From positions 1 through 16,505 of the forward strand of contig JAUHZM010000034.1 of NCBI GenBank assembly GCA_030426005.1: a stretch of DNA of 16,505 nt. Reading direction: 5' to 3'. Shown here piece after piece: positions 6,996-14,494 of this stretch. Position 1 is the stretch's first letter, and every line of letters begins with the position of its first letter. Origin of the DNA: Gammaproteobacteria bacterium. GTDB lineage: Bacteria > Pseudomonadota > Gammaproteobacteria > Arenicellales > Arenicellaceae. A program made the position numbers and the translations under genes. Below the pieces are notes generated by a model. The model was not told the origin of the DNA, made no database searches, and worked only from the letters and a program-made list of their open reading frames with translations.

Positions 6996-7023
6996 AATAT
7001 AAAACAGTGTATTATGAATACAA
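6996..7023 (-). promoter_or_regulatory. Candidate promoter of the acyl-CoA dehydrogenase operon
   Basis: On the minus strand a -35-like TTGTAT (complement of 7018-7023) and a -10-like TATATT (complement of 6996-7001) are 16 bp apart. Transcription would start near 6989 and give a leader of about 57 bases. The -35 and spacer are covered by the 15-bp palindrome at 7008-7022, so a regulator bound there would directly affect this promoter. Confidence 0.4.
7008..7022. promoter_or_regulatory. Perfect 15-bp palindrome, likely LysR-type operator
   Basis: TGTATT-ATG-AATACA is a perfect 6-bp-arm dyad in the AT-rich control region between the divergent regulator and the operon. LysR-type regulators usually bind dyads with a T-N11-A core next to their own gene. 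This site fits by position, size and symmetry. A TACAAT at 7019-7024 on the plus strand could be the regulator's own -10, in which case the site would also serve autoregulation. Confidence 0.5.
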
Positions 7024-7047
7024 TTCAGACTAAATCCACGTCTTAAT

Positions 7048-7959
7048 ATGCCCAACCTGAAACGCATTCAACAGCTCGACCTCAATTTACTGCGCGTATT
7101 CGAACAGCTTTACCTTGAGCAAAATATGACCCGAGCTGCGGACCAGCTGAATATTACGCCGTCTGCCGTGAGTCATGCGATTCGTCGTTTGCGTGATGTT
7201 CTGGATGACCCGCTGTTTATCCGTGCACAACAGAAGATGGTGCCCACGCCGGCTTGTCAGCGCATGGCGCCAGCGATCATTGACACGCTCAAACGACTGC
7301 ACCACATGTTGCAACAATGGGGCGAGTTTGACCCCAACACCACCGAACAAACCTTTCGCATTGGGATGCACGACGCCATGGAGCCCGCTGTACTGCCCGC
7401 GCTGTCAGCACTGTTTGCCAAGTCTGCACCCAAAGCCAGTTTAGCCTGCGTCAAAATTGATCGGAATAATCTTGCCAAAGAACTCAGTGCTGGGCATATC
7501 GATGTCGCGCTGGACGCCGCAGTGCAAGTCAAACCACCGATCTGTCACCACACCTTATGGACCAGTGAATTCTGCGTCGTGATGCGGGCCAATCACCCGT
7601 TGCGCAACCAACTCACGCGCGCCGCGTATCTCGAGGCCAACCACATCAGCGTGTCCAATCGCCCCACCGGCATGACCGGCGAAGACAGCTACTTCCAACG
7701 CAAAGGGCTTCATCGTCGCAGCACCATCCGCTGCCAGAACTACTTCGCAGCCGCCACCATCCTCAAAACCTCAGACCAACTCCTGACCACCACACGCGCC
7801 ATGGCCCAACACCTATTAGACGCAGACCTAGTGCTTCAATACGTGCCCTACCCGATCCCCAAACTCGTGACGCAACTTTACTGGCACGAAACCACCGAAC
7901 AGGACGCAGCATTATCTTGGTTGCGGGGATTGATTGTGGAGACAACTCCACCCAGTTAG
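7048..7959 (+). CDS. LysR-type transcriptional regulator, divergent from the operon
   Basis: This is a 303-residue LysR-family regulator. The winged helix-turn-helix is at residues 10-67, with the recognition part in MTRAADQLNITPSAVSHAIRR (about 27-47) and the family's LDDPLFIR turn at 52-59. The effector-binding domain (about 95-295) begins with TFRIGMHDAMEP and contains the typical second strand, VALDAA. The start ATG 7048 has no clear Shine-Dalgarno, but the N-terminus (LKRIQQLDLNLLRVFEQL) is the normal one for the family. It faces the acyl-CoA dehydrogenase operon across 115 bp holding a perfect palindrome. The standard reading is that it controls that operon and itself. The inducer may be a pathway acid or CoA ester; this is inference. 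Confidence 0.9.
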   Translation: MPNLKRIQQLDLNLLRVFEQLYLEQNMTRAADQLNITPSAVSHAIRRLRDVLDDPLFIRAQQKMVPTPACQRMAPAIIDTLKRLHHMLQQWGEFDPNTTEQTFRIGMHDAMEPAVLPALSALFAKSAPKASLACVKIDRNNLAKELSAGHIDVALDAAVQVKPPICHHTLWTSEFCVVMRANHPLRNQLTRAAYLEANHISVSNRPTGMTGEDSYFQRKGLHRRSTIRCQNYFAAATILKTSDQLLTTTRAMAQHLLDADLVLQYVPYPIPKLVTQLYWHETTEQDAALSWLRGLIVETTPPS

Positions 7960-8043
7960 TGAGCGCGGGGCGCTAACCTCACTCGAATGTGTCGAAGTGC
8001 GAGCAAACGATCCAATATAGGTTTTACCCTTGATAGGATAGAC

Positions 8044-8625
8044 CTACTGTACCCTCTCGATTTCCGTACTCATCGGTTTGAGCCCCTTCGACAGCAATAG
8101 GTCGTAGATGGGCGCAAGCGTCGTGCTCTTCGGAGGGCCGCTTTCTGTTCCCATCTGCTTCGTCGTCACAGTGCTATCGCTAAAAATGATTGTGAAATAG
8201 CTCGTTATATGATCGTTTCTTTCATTATCTAAAACGACACCAAATTGGTAACTTGAACTATTTGGAGGAATGTTGAATTTAGCGCCAGCCGACGTTCGCC
8301 ATCCAAGCGAATAATTCAACGACTCCTCTACGTATTCAATTTTCCCGTTCCAGCCTTCCGGTGAGATAAATTCTAGAGGGATGTGAGTCCTATCCTTCGC
8401 TGGAGCGAAGAGTTGCGGTTCTCCGTAGTTGTCATCGTATTTATAACCCACGCTAACGTGCACGATGTTTGATGTGCTCGAGTTGTTGACAACATCGTAA
8501 TAGTAATAATGCTGGCCATCCTTGACCTCATGCCAGTATAAAACTTCAGCATCATGCTTAGAGGGGAAAGCGTTGGAACATCCCACTGCAAACAGATAGA
8601 CAAACATAGTAAGCAGATATTTCAT
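8044..8625 (-). CDS. Putative outer-membrane lipoprotein, unknown function
   Basis: This encodes 193 residues. I chose ATG 8625 because AAGGA lies 6 bases upstream and the product then begins with a standard short lipoprotein signal: MKYLL, a hydrophobic core, and the lipobox AVGC with Cys16. Ser at +2 predicts sorting to the outer membrane. The mature part is rich in Tyr, Ser and Asn with alternating beta-strand character; a run of four Tyr sits at 40-43. I recognise no domain. Base composition is clearly more AT-rich than the neighbours and codon use differs (many AAT, TAT and ATA), which may mean acquisition by transfer. It stands alone between the regulator gene and glnE. Confidence 0.72.
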   Translation of the reverse strand: MKYLLTMFVYLFAVGCSNAFPSKHDAEVLYWHEVKDGQHYYYYDVVNNSSTSNIVHVSVGYKYDDNYGEPQLFAPAKDRTHIPLEFISPEGWNGKIEYVEESLNYSLGWRTSAGAKFNIPPNSSSYQFGVVLDNERNDHITSYFTIIFSDSTVTTKQMGTESGPPKSTTLAPIYDLLLSKGLKPMSTEIERVQ

Positions 8626-8671
8626 GGCTTTCCTTAAGTCGTTAATTATCTGACGCAAACCATTGCCTTTA

Positions 8672-8696
8672 AGCTAAAAGGCCATAGCCTCCTTAT
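8672..8696 (-). terminator. Weak hairpin terminator candidate after glnE
   Basis: On the minus strand, GGAGGC-TATG-GCCTTT forms a short stem, including two G-U pairs, and runs straight into a T-rich stretch (GCCTTTTAGC). It lies about 35-55 bp beyond the glnE stop and before the lipoprotein start. The stem is short, so this is a tentative call. Confidence 0.3.
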
Positions 8697-8728
8697 CTTC
8701 TTGTGTATTTACTTTACAGAGTACCGAG

Positions 8729-11476
8729 CTAGCACCAACTAACCCGATGCTCCTGCCATGCTTCAATTGCACTGGGATCTTGATCGAGGCCGGTGAAAAG
8801 CTCGTTGAGACCGTTCTCGACCAGGTCGATGCAGTGTTTTTTATAGGCGAGCAATTCGTCCATTGACCCCAAGGTGAGTTGCTCTAACATACGCCCAAAG
8901 TACTGGTCGCGTAGACTGCTTAGGGACTGGTCAGTTTTGCCTAACAGTCGCTCCCATAGTTGCTGAATGCGCCAGAATTGGATTACCTCTGGCAGTTCCT
9001 CCAAACCCGAGTCTTTGAGCGCATTGGCGAGCAGGACATCAAATTCCATTGCAGACGGGTTCAACTGACTGCCGTTTTTGAGCACAAGACAGGAAGCCAA
9101 GTACTCTGCCTGCATGAGACCGCCGACGCGCAGCTTACTGTTCATGTCGTGGAGTGCTGTATCGTCAATCCGGTGCTCGCTGATGCGGGCCCACATTTTC
9201 AGCGCATCATGCAGGAACTGGGCTTCGTCTCGAGGTCGTGTTAACACGTCTGCTTTGAGTTGATTAATGCGTGCGCTCACTTCCGACGATCCCAATACCA
9301 CTCGACTCGGCACCAACGCGATATGCTCCCAGGTGTGCGCACGTTCCATATGGTGCGTGGCGTAGCTATCAATACTTACGGTCGGCGCGCCAGATTTACC
9401 GGAGGGGCGAAGCCGAGTATCCAGCTCATACAAAATTCCCTCGCGCATTGGCGTTGAGATAGCGGTTTGTAATCGACTCACAAATCGCGATGCCAAATCA
9501 AGGCTTGCCGCTTGCTGATCGAACACAAATATTAGATCCAGATCTGACATGGGTGACATCCGACGCATGCCCATTTTCCCCATCCCAATCACCGCGACCG
9601 GCACCGCAGTCAAGCCCATATTCACTCGCACCGCTTCCATTGCTAATTGAATGGAGTGTTCCGCCAGCTGAGTCAGTGCGGTCTGAAACTCGGGAACCGT
9701 GATCTCACCTTGTAAGAAACGCAAATAGAGTTGGTACAAATGCTCGTTCACAAAACGCCGCATGCGCTCGAGCTGACCTTCATAGTTTTCGGCCTGTAAT
9801 ACGTAGTCGCTTTCGAACGGCGCCGGGTAGCGCCAGTCACCTTGCACGTAGCAATCGATAATGTGGGGCGATTGTTTCAGCAAGGAGGTCATAGCCGGCG
9901 AATACAGCAACGGCGGCACAATACTGCGCAACAGTGCTGGCGACTCAGCCAGTAAGCGAAAGTACTGTTCGCCACTGGGCAACGCGCGGAAGAAATCGTG
10001 CAGGCGCACCACGGTCTCGCTTGGGTCCTGGCCGTTGTGACTGTTCTGTTCCGCCAGATAATTGGCGATACCGCGCGTTAACGGCACCAAGCGATGCCTC
10101 ACTTGGTTGGACACACCGTAAAGATGATAGCCGCTCTCCCAAGCTTCAACGATACCATCGGCTTGCGCGGACAGCCCATCTGGCCACACGATGGGTTCGT
10201 CATTTTCGGCGGCCCGATCGGTAAACAGCTCAGTAAAATGGCGACTGACTTCTTGCCTGACCGCATTTAACTCTGCAACCAAGGTTGACCACGCGTCGAT
10301 TCCAAGCAGTGTTAGCAGCTGCTGTTGACGCATTTCGTCTGCTGGAATTAAGTGTGTTTGCTGATTACCCAATAATTGAATCGCATTTTCGATCCGACGC
10401 AGTGTTTGGTAGCCGTTAACCAGCGCCTCGGCATCGTTCTGCGGAATTTGGTCAAACCGAGCCAGGGCACGTAAGGCCTGCACCGTATTGGTAACCCGCA
10501 GCTCGCGCCGACGCCCGCCCCAAATCAACTGTAAGGCATTGACCTTAAATTCAATCTCGCGGATCCCACCAGTACCCAACTTGACGTTAAACCCAGCGAT
10601 CTCATCGACGATCGGTTCACGCCATTGCCGTTGCGTCCGCAGTGCAGGATGCTCCAAATTAATCCGCTGCTTGATCTCGGCCAGCTCATCCAATGCCCGA
10701 TAATCTAAATTCTGCCGCCATATAAACGGTGTCATTTCAGTGAGGAATTGTGACCCAATCTCGAAATCACCGGCAACCACACGCGCTTTCATCATGGCCA
10801 AGCGGTGCCATGGGGACGCGCGATAAAAGTAGTACTCCTCTGCGGCAACCGTCGACATTGCCAAGGTGGTCGCCGACGCATTCGGACGTAATCGCCAATC
10901 GACACGCCACACAAAGTCCTGCGTCTCGCCCTGAGTCAGAATTCGGGTGAGTTCCTGCAATACCCGATGACACACATAGCTCTTACCGAGCATCTCGGGC
11001 ACAGGAACCACGTCGGGATCGAAATAACCAACCAAGTCGACATCGCTGGAAAAATTTAAATCGTATCCGCCGAGCTTACCCATTCCGAGGATAAACAAAC
11101 CCGGAACGCGGCCGTTGGTCTGTACGGCAACTTCTTGCACCTGTTTATGTTTATTAGCAACCCGCAACCAGGCAAGCCGCAGCGCGTAATCGATACTGAG
11201 TTCGGCAAACTCAGTCCAACGTCGACCGCGCTCCTCGGGTGTTTGCCAGCCAGCAAGTTCTGCGTTTGCCCACAACCAACTGAATTCGGATTTTTGACGA
11301 ACCAATGCTGGCTCAGCGGCATCCAGATCATCACCGATCGGCGCGCGTAAAAATTCGAATGCCGCTTGTTGCGCGGCATCCAAAGCTGATGCGTTTGCCG
11401 GCGTCGATAACCCGCAACGCGTCTCTAGGCGGCTCAGGTAAGGGGAAGCCGCCACCCTAGCGGCAAGTGCGGTCAT
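8729..11476 (-). CDS. glnE: Bifunctional glutamine synthetase adenylyltransferase / deadenylyltransferase
   Basis: This is a 915-residue cytosolic enzyme that attaches AMP to, and removes it from, a tyrosine of glutamine synthetase in response to PII protein and glutamine. Two nucleotidyltransferase domains are visible. The first has GMGKLGGYDLNFSSDVDLV (131-149, metal-binding Asp145/Asp147), RVDWRLRP (191-198) and GTGGIREIEF (301-310). The second has GMGKMGMRRMSPMSDLDL (631-648, Asp645/Asp647) and ELDTRLRPSGKSG (684-696). The length is slightly below the usual 940-980. The start ATG 11476 directly follows the stop of the GNAT gene, so the two are co-transcribed and probably coupled. Several stretches, for example the one after RVDWRLRP, look alphaproteobacterial to me, and the C-terminal domain departs from consensus at two motifs. 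The identification is firm. Confidence 0.96.
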   Translation of the reverse strand: MTALAARVAASPYLSRLETRCGLSTPANASALDAAQQAAFEFLRAPIGDDLDAAEPALVRQKSEFSWLWANAELAGWQTPEERGRRWTEFAELSIDYALRLAWLRVANKHKQVQEVAVQTNGRVPGLFILGMGKLGGYDLNFSSDVDLVGYFDPDVVPVPEMLGKSYVCHRVLQELTRILTQGETQDFVWRVDWRLRPNASATTLAMSTVAAEEYYFYRASPWHRLAMMKARVVAGDFEIGSQFLTEMTPFIWRQNLDYRALDELAEIKQRINLEHPALRTQRQWREPIVDEIAGFNVKLGTGGIREIEFKVNALQLIWGGRRRELRVTNTVQALRALARFDQIPQNDAEALVNGYQTLRRIENAIQLLGNQQTHLIPADEMRQQQLLTLLGIDAWSTLVAELNAVRQEVSRHFTELFTDRAAENDEPIVWPDGLSAQADGIVEAWESGYHLYGVSNQVRHRLVPLTRGIANYLAEQNSHNGQDPSETVVRLHDFFRALPSGEQYFRLLAESPALLRSIVPPLLYSPAMTSLLKQSPHIIDCYVQGDWRYPAPFESDYVLQAENYEGQLERMRRFVNEHLYQLYLRFLQGEITVPEFQTALTQLAEHSIQLAMEAVRVNMGLTAVPVAVIGMGKMGMRRMSPMSDLDLIFVFDQQAASLDLASRFVSRLQTAISTPMREGILYELDTRLRPSGKSGAPTVSIDSYATHHMERAHTWEHIALVPSRVVLGSSEVSARINQLKADVLTRPRDEAQFLHDALKMWARISEHRIDDTALHDMNSKLRVGGLMQAEYLASCLVLKNGSQLNPSAMEFDVLLANALKDSGLEELPEVIQFWRIQQLWERLLGKTDQSLSSLRDQYFGRMLEQLTLGSMDELLAYKKHCIDLVENGLNELFTGLDQDPSAIEAWQEHRVSWC

Positions 11477-11758
11477 CTATGCCTGCTGGCGAGCCTGCAT
11501 GCGTTTGGCTGCGTACCAACAAGATGTTCGAATGTGGTAGCCATTCTCCTCTGCCCAGGCAAAGGCATGGTCCACGAGCTGTGCCGCCAAGCCCTGGCCA
11601 CGATAACTGTCGGGCACAAAGGTGCTCCAAAAGTCCACCTCAGAAGAAGCGGAACGATCGTCTGAATGACGATATTTGATGAACGCGCTTTGGCCGTCAT
11701 CTAAAGGGACAAAAAATAGGTTTTGCTCTGGTTGATGTTGGATTTGAAACTCTGGCAT
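11477..11758 (-). CDS. Mini GNAT-fold N-acetyltransferase (YjdJ/COG2388 type)
   Basis: This encodes 93 residues, the short GNAT form. I place the start at ATG 11758 (MPEFQIQ), with GAGA 6-8 bases upstream; an ATG two codons earlier is possible, and the longer open frame upstream looks non-coding. After two beta strands comes the acetyl-CoA loop VPDSYRGQGLA (48-58), then an Ala-rich helix. Near the C-terminus TSCWYAAKRM (78-87) holds Cys80, at the position of the Cys conserved in this subfamily. Substrates of this subfamily are mostly unknown. Its TAG is immediately followed by the glnE ATG, with no spacer, which makes a two-gene unit likely. Confidence 0.85.
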   Translation of the reverse strand: MPEFQIQHQPEQNLFFVPLDDGQSAFIKYRHSDDRSASSEVDFWSTFVPDSYRGQGLAAQLVDHAFAWAEENGYHIRTSCWYAAKRMQARQQA

Positions 11759-11787
11759 ACACATTCTCGGTGAAGGGTGGTAGCGAT

Positions 11788-11817
11788 AGTCTACGCTAGA
11801 AACTGAGTTTTTGGTAA
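11788..11817 (-). promoter_or_regulatory. Weak candidate promoter for the GNAT-glnE unit
   Basis: On the minus strand, TTACCA (complement of 11812-11817) and TAGACT (complement of 11788-11793) are 18 bp apart, each matching four of six consensus bases. They lie between the terminator candidate after the transferase gene and the GNAT start. No NtrC or sigma-54 type site is obvious. Confidence 0.25.
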
Positions 11818-11840
11818 CTGTGCTGCCCTGCGATTTCAAT

Positions 11841-11869
11841 CAAAACCGTAAGCATTAATGTATGCTCAC
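11841..11869 (-). terminator. Hairpin terminator after the glutathione S-transferase-like gene
   Basis: In the minus-strand RNA, GUGAGCAU pairs with AUGCUUAC (complements of 11862-11869 and 11848-11855; one G-U pair) around a 6-base loop. GGUUUUGAUUG follows. This sits 13 bp after the transferase stop and separates the eastern operon from the GNAT-glnE unit. The U-tract is short, so strength is uncertain. Confidence 0.5.
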
Positions 11870-11882
11870 GCAAAAAAGCCGC

Positions 11883-12524
11883 TCAATCTGAGGCAAACAA
11901 GGTCACGGCCTGACCTGGTTCCCAAGCTGGATATTTCTGCATAACATCCAGAAACTCAGGCCTCACAATAATATGCTCAAACCACGATTTCAATGCGGGC
12001 AGGGGTAAGGCATCAAATCGTGCTTTATCGACAAAGGCAAACTGACGCACGAAAGGAAAAATCGCTGCATCCAATGCCGACACCACCGAAGTCACGAGAA
12101 AGAACCCGCCTTCGGAAGACGCACTCATAGCGTCGTTCAAGGCTTCCAGAAACGGCAAAGTTTGATCGAAATAGCATTGCTGATCTGCCTCTGGATATCG
12201 ATCAAAATATTTGTACCGATCCAGATAAGGTTTGAACTCGTCGTCGTTGCGTGCCACCAACGGGTGCGCGAGTTCATCCGCAGACCACGCACTGTTCGAA
12301 TGCGTCAGCGCGTACCGCATAATATCGAGACTTTCATCAAGCACCGAATCGCCCAAATCAAGCACTGGCACGGTGCCTTTGGGCGAGGCTTCGAGTAATG
12401 CGCTCGGTTTAGCTTTCAATACTACTTCACGCAACTCACACTGGAGTCTCGCGTGATGCAATGCCATTCTGGCTCGAATCGCATACGGACAACGCCGAAA
12501 CGAGTACAGAATCGGAGCACGCAT
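11883..12524 (-). CDS. Glutathione S-transferase-like protein, thioredoxin-fold N-terminus
   Basis: This is a 213-residue soluble protein of the glutathione S-transferase superfamily. The N-terminal thioredoxin fold starts with ILYSFRRCPYAIRARMAL, where Cys12 of CPYA is the likely thiol. The cis-proline motif is TVPVL (51-55) and the glutathione gamma-Glu site is DES (63-65). The C-terminal half is the all-helical domain (about 85-205). A CPYA active site, as in glutaredoxin-2-like and omega-like forms, favours thiol transfer or deglutathionylation over conjugation. Start ATG 12524 lies 2 bp after the stop of the preceding gene, so they are co-transcribed. The substrate is unknown. Confidence 0.87.
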   Translation of the reverse strand: MRAPILYSFRRCPYAIRARMALHHARLQCELREVVLKAKPSALLEASPKGTVPVLDLGDSVLDESLDIMRYALTHSNSAWSADELAHPLVARNDDEFKPYLDRYKYFDRYPEADQQCYFDQTLPFLEALNDAMSASSEGGFFLVTSVVSALDAAIFPFVRQFAFVDKARFDALPLPALKSWFEHIIVRPEFLDVMQKYPAWEPGQAVTLFASD

Positions 12525-12526
12525 AA

Positions 12527-13969
12527 CTATTTTTTAGCGTCGCTGTAACCGAATAATTGTCGCTCAATAATCCGCTTGGCCACGATATCAGGCACGCATT
12601 TCTCCCAATCACCTCGGCCCTGCGGAATCTGCTTGATTACCTCACGTGCGGAGATTTGCAGGTTAGCCACATCACGAATATCCGCGGACACCATAGCGCG
12701 ATTGTGGATCAAATGTTTGAGCAAGTAACTCAGGTCATCGCCAACGTCTACGCTCTCGAGTGTAATGAGTTTGCCATCACGGATACTCGGATACACATAC
12801 ACATTGGTGTTGTCTGAAAACAGTTTACCAAACGCTTCAAGAATACCGCCCTCGAGTCCCTCGTAATACTCTTCAGCAAATAAGTAATCAAAGTCGAGCA
12901 CGCTTAACACGATGCCGATGCGGTTCTTGGTGTAGCGGCGAATCCAGGACCGAAGTCGGAAGAAACGTAGGTAGTCGGAAATCAGCACCGAGAAACCGAG
13001 TTCGTTTAATAAGTCCACGCGCGCCAGAAAATCGGAGTCGGCGTCTTCGCCTTGCCCCGACAATTCATTCATGGTGATTTCAGCCACCACGATAATCTTA
13101 TCTTCTTCGACGCCCTCTTCCTGGGCGAAGGCTTTCATGGCCACGTCTTTCATGTCCATATGCACTTTCGTTGGCGGCTTGAACGACCCGCGAATCACCA
13201 CGGTGTCTTTTTTACGCAACGCAGAGGCGGGCACAATAGACTCGCCATTCGGTTCAAACATCACCGCACGACAAGACCAGCTGTGGATCAAATGCAAATT
13301 CATCAAGCGGTTTTCGACCTGTGCAAAGTCCGGCCCTGAAAAGTGAATCAGGTCGATTTCTATGCGTTTATCATGCCCCATGCCGTCTTGCAGGTTATCG
13401 ATAATTTGCTTTGGGTTGTCGGCATGGTAATACGCGCCGTGTACCAAATTCACACCCAGAATCCCGAGTGCTTCAGACTGCTCGCGATTGGTGTCGTCCA
13501 GCATTCGGACGTGCAAAATGATTTCACTGGGTTCTGCGTTCGGAGTTAATTGACGACGCACGCCAATCCAGCCGTGACACTCATTGCGTTGACTGTAACT
13601 GCGTGCAGTAACAGTCGCCGCATAGGCAAAAAAGCTGCTCTCAGCCCCGCGCGATTCATCTAGACGTCGCACCAGCAAATCATACTCGTGCTGCATCATT
13701 TGCTCGCAGCGTTCGCGACTGACATAGCGACCCGCCTTTCCATACACGTCATCACTGACCTGCATATCGTAAGCCGACATGGTTTTTGCCACGGTACCCG
13801 CCGCCGCACCGGCGCTAAAAAATTGGCGCGCCGTCTCCTGGCCAGCACCAATCTCAACGATGGTGCCGTATATCTCGCTATTCAGGTTAACCTGCAGCGC
13901 TTTTTCTTGGGTTAACTTACGATTTTTGCGATTTTCTAAATTGATCTCTGTCATTTTCAACGAACTCAT
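12527..13969 (-). CDS. Conserved 480-residue cytosolic protein, unknown function
   Basis: This is a large soluble protein without signal peptide, membrane segment or classical nucleotide motif. The N-terminus is basic (13-23), then comes a distinctive block: LNSEIYGTIVEIGAGQETAR (29-48), FFSAGAAAGTVAKTMSAYDM (50-69) and YGKAGRYV (76-83). Further blocks are NECHGWIGVRRQL (129-141), LHVRMLDDTN (152-161), ALGILGVNLVHGAYY (167-181), IRGSFKPPTKVHMDM (259-273) and GGILEAFGKLF (374-384). From memory, close look-alikes occur in distant phyla and carry conflicting database names such as TonB-dependent receptor, which cannot be right: there is no barrel or export signal. The function is not known to me. 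ATG 13969 has no clear ribosome site; ATG 13954, five codons on, is an alternative. It lies between ispF and the transferase gene. Confidence 0.75.
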   Translation of the reverse strand: MSSLKMTEINLENRKNRKLTQEKALQVNLNSEIYGTIVEIGAGQETARQFFSAGAAAGTVAKTMSAYDMQVSDDVYGKAGRYVSRERCEQMMQHEYDLLVRRLDESRGAESSFFAYAATVTARSYSQRNECHGWIGVRRQLTPNAEPSEIILHVRMLDDTNREQSEALGILGVNLVHGAYYHADNPKQIIDNLQDGMGHDKRIEIDLIHFSGPDFAQVENRLMNLHLIHSWSCRAVMFEPNGESIVPASALRKKDTVVIRGSFKPPTKVHMDMKDVAMKAFAQEEGVEEDKIIVVAEITMNELSGQGEDADSDFLARVDLLNELGFSVLISDYLRFFRLRSWIRRYTKNRIGIVLSVLDFDYLFAEEYYEGLEGGILEAFGKLFSDNTNVYVYPSIRDGKLITLESVDVGDDLSYLLKHLIHNRAMVSADIRDVANLQISAREVIKQIPQGRGDWEKCVPDIVAKRIIERQLFGYSDAKK

Positions 13970-13982
13970 TTACAACAGCGGA

Positions 13983-14009
13983 ACGTTCAATATTGGATTA
14001 ACTGAACGT
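13983..14009. repeat. Inverted repeat around the ispF stop codon
   Basis: ACGTTCA (13983-13989) and TGAACGT (14003-14009) are perfect 7-base arms separated by 13 bases. They straddle the ispF stop at 13998-14000. No T-run follows, so I do not call a terminator. It might be an RNA processing or attenuating structure between ispF and the next gene. Confidence 0.4.
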
Positions 14010-14471
14010 CAATAACACAACAGCATGCGCCTCAATACCTTCCTGCCGCCCGGCAAAGCCAAGCTTTTCAGTGGTGGTGGCCTTAATATTGACCCGATTT
14101 AAATCGGTCTCCAGGTCACTGGCAACGTTGTCGCGCATTGTACCAAGAAAGGGCGACAACTTTGGTGCTTGTGCGACGATTGTCGCATCCAAATTTCCAA
14201 TATGCGCCCCATGTTGATGCATCAAGGTCACCACGTGGCGCAGTAGCTCACGACTGTCTGCTCCGGCATAGGTAGCATCGGTGTCTGGAAAATGTTGACC
14301 GATGTCTCCTAACCCTAATGCACCAAGAATGGCGTCGCAAATCGCATGCAGCAAGACATCTGCATCGGAGTGGCCGAGTAAGCCCATCGTATGCGGCACA
14401 TCAACACCACCCAGAATTAACTTCCGACCTTCCACCAACCGGTGAACGTCATACCCATGTCCGATTCTCAT
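13998..14471 (-). CDS. ispF: 2-C-methyl-D-erythritol 2,4-cyclodiphosphate synthase
   Basis: This is a 157-residue enzyme of the non-mevalonate (MEP) isoprenoid pathway. It cyclises the CDP-methylerythritol 2-phosphate intermediate with release of CMP, acting as a trimer with one zinc per active site. Metal ligands Asp8 and His10 (GHGYDVH) and His42 (DVLLHA) are present, as are the GHSDAD loop (33-38), the FPDTD motif (61-65) and the KATTTEKLGF segment (130-139) that contacts the cytidine phosphate. ATG 14471 is preferred over the GTG one codon earlier; a GGGG lies about 8 bases upstream of it. It follows ispD by 23 bp as a separate gene, not an IspDF fusion. Confidence 0.97.
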   Translation of the reverse strand: MRIGHGYDVHRLVEGRKLILGGVDVPHTMGLLGHSDADVLLHAICDAILGALGLGDIGQHFPDTDATYAGADSRELLRHVVTLMHQHGAHIGNLDATIVAQAPKLSPFLGTMRDNVASDLETDLNRVNIKATTTEKLGFAGRQEGIEAHAVVLLTFS

Positions 14472-14494
14472 CACACTTGCCCCAAATACATCAT

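Noticed and set aside
7954..7986. Hairpin after the LysR gene (AGTGAG with CTCACT, inner CGC with GCG)
   Set aside because: The stem is broken by a bulge and no T-run follows on either strand, so a terminator call is not supported.
9934..10224. Arg/Pro-rich open frames on both strands inside glnE
   Set aside because: These are shadows of a long, fully intact GlnE reading frame.
12527..13969. TonB-dependent receptor, a name that look-alikes carry as I recall
   Set aside because: There is no signal peptide, plug or beta-barrel pattern; the protein is clearly cytosolic.
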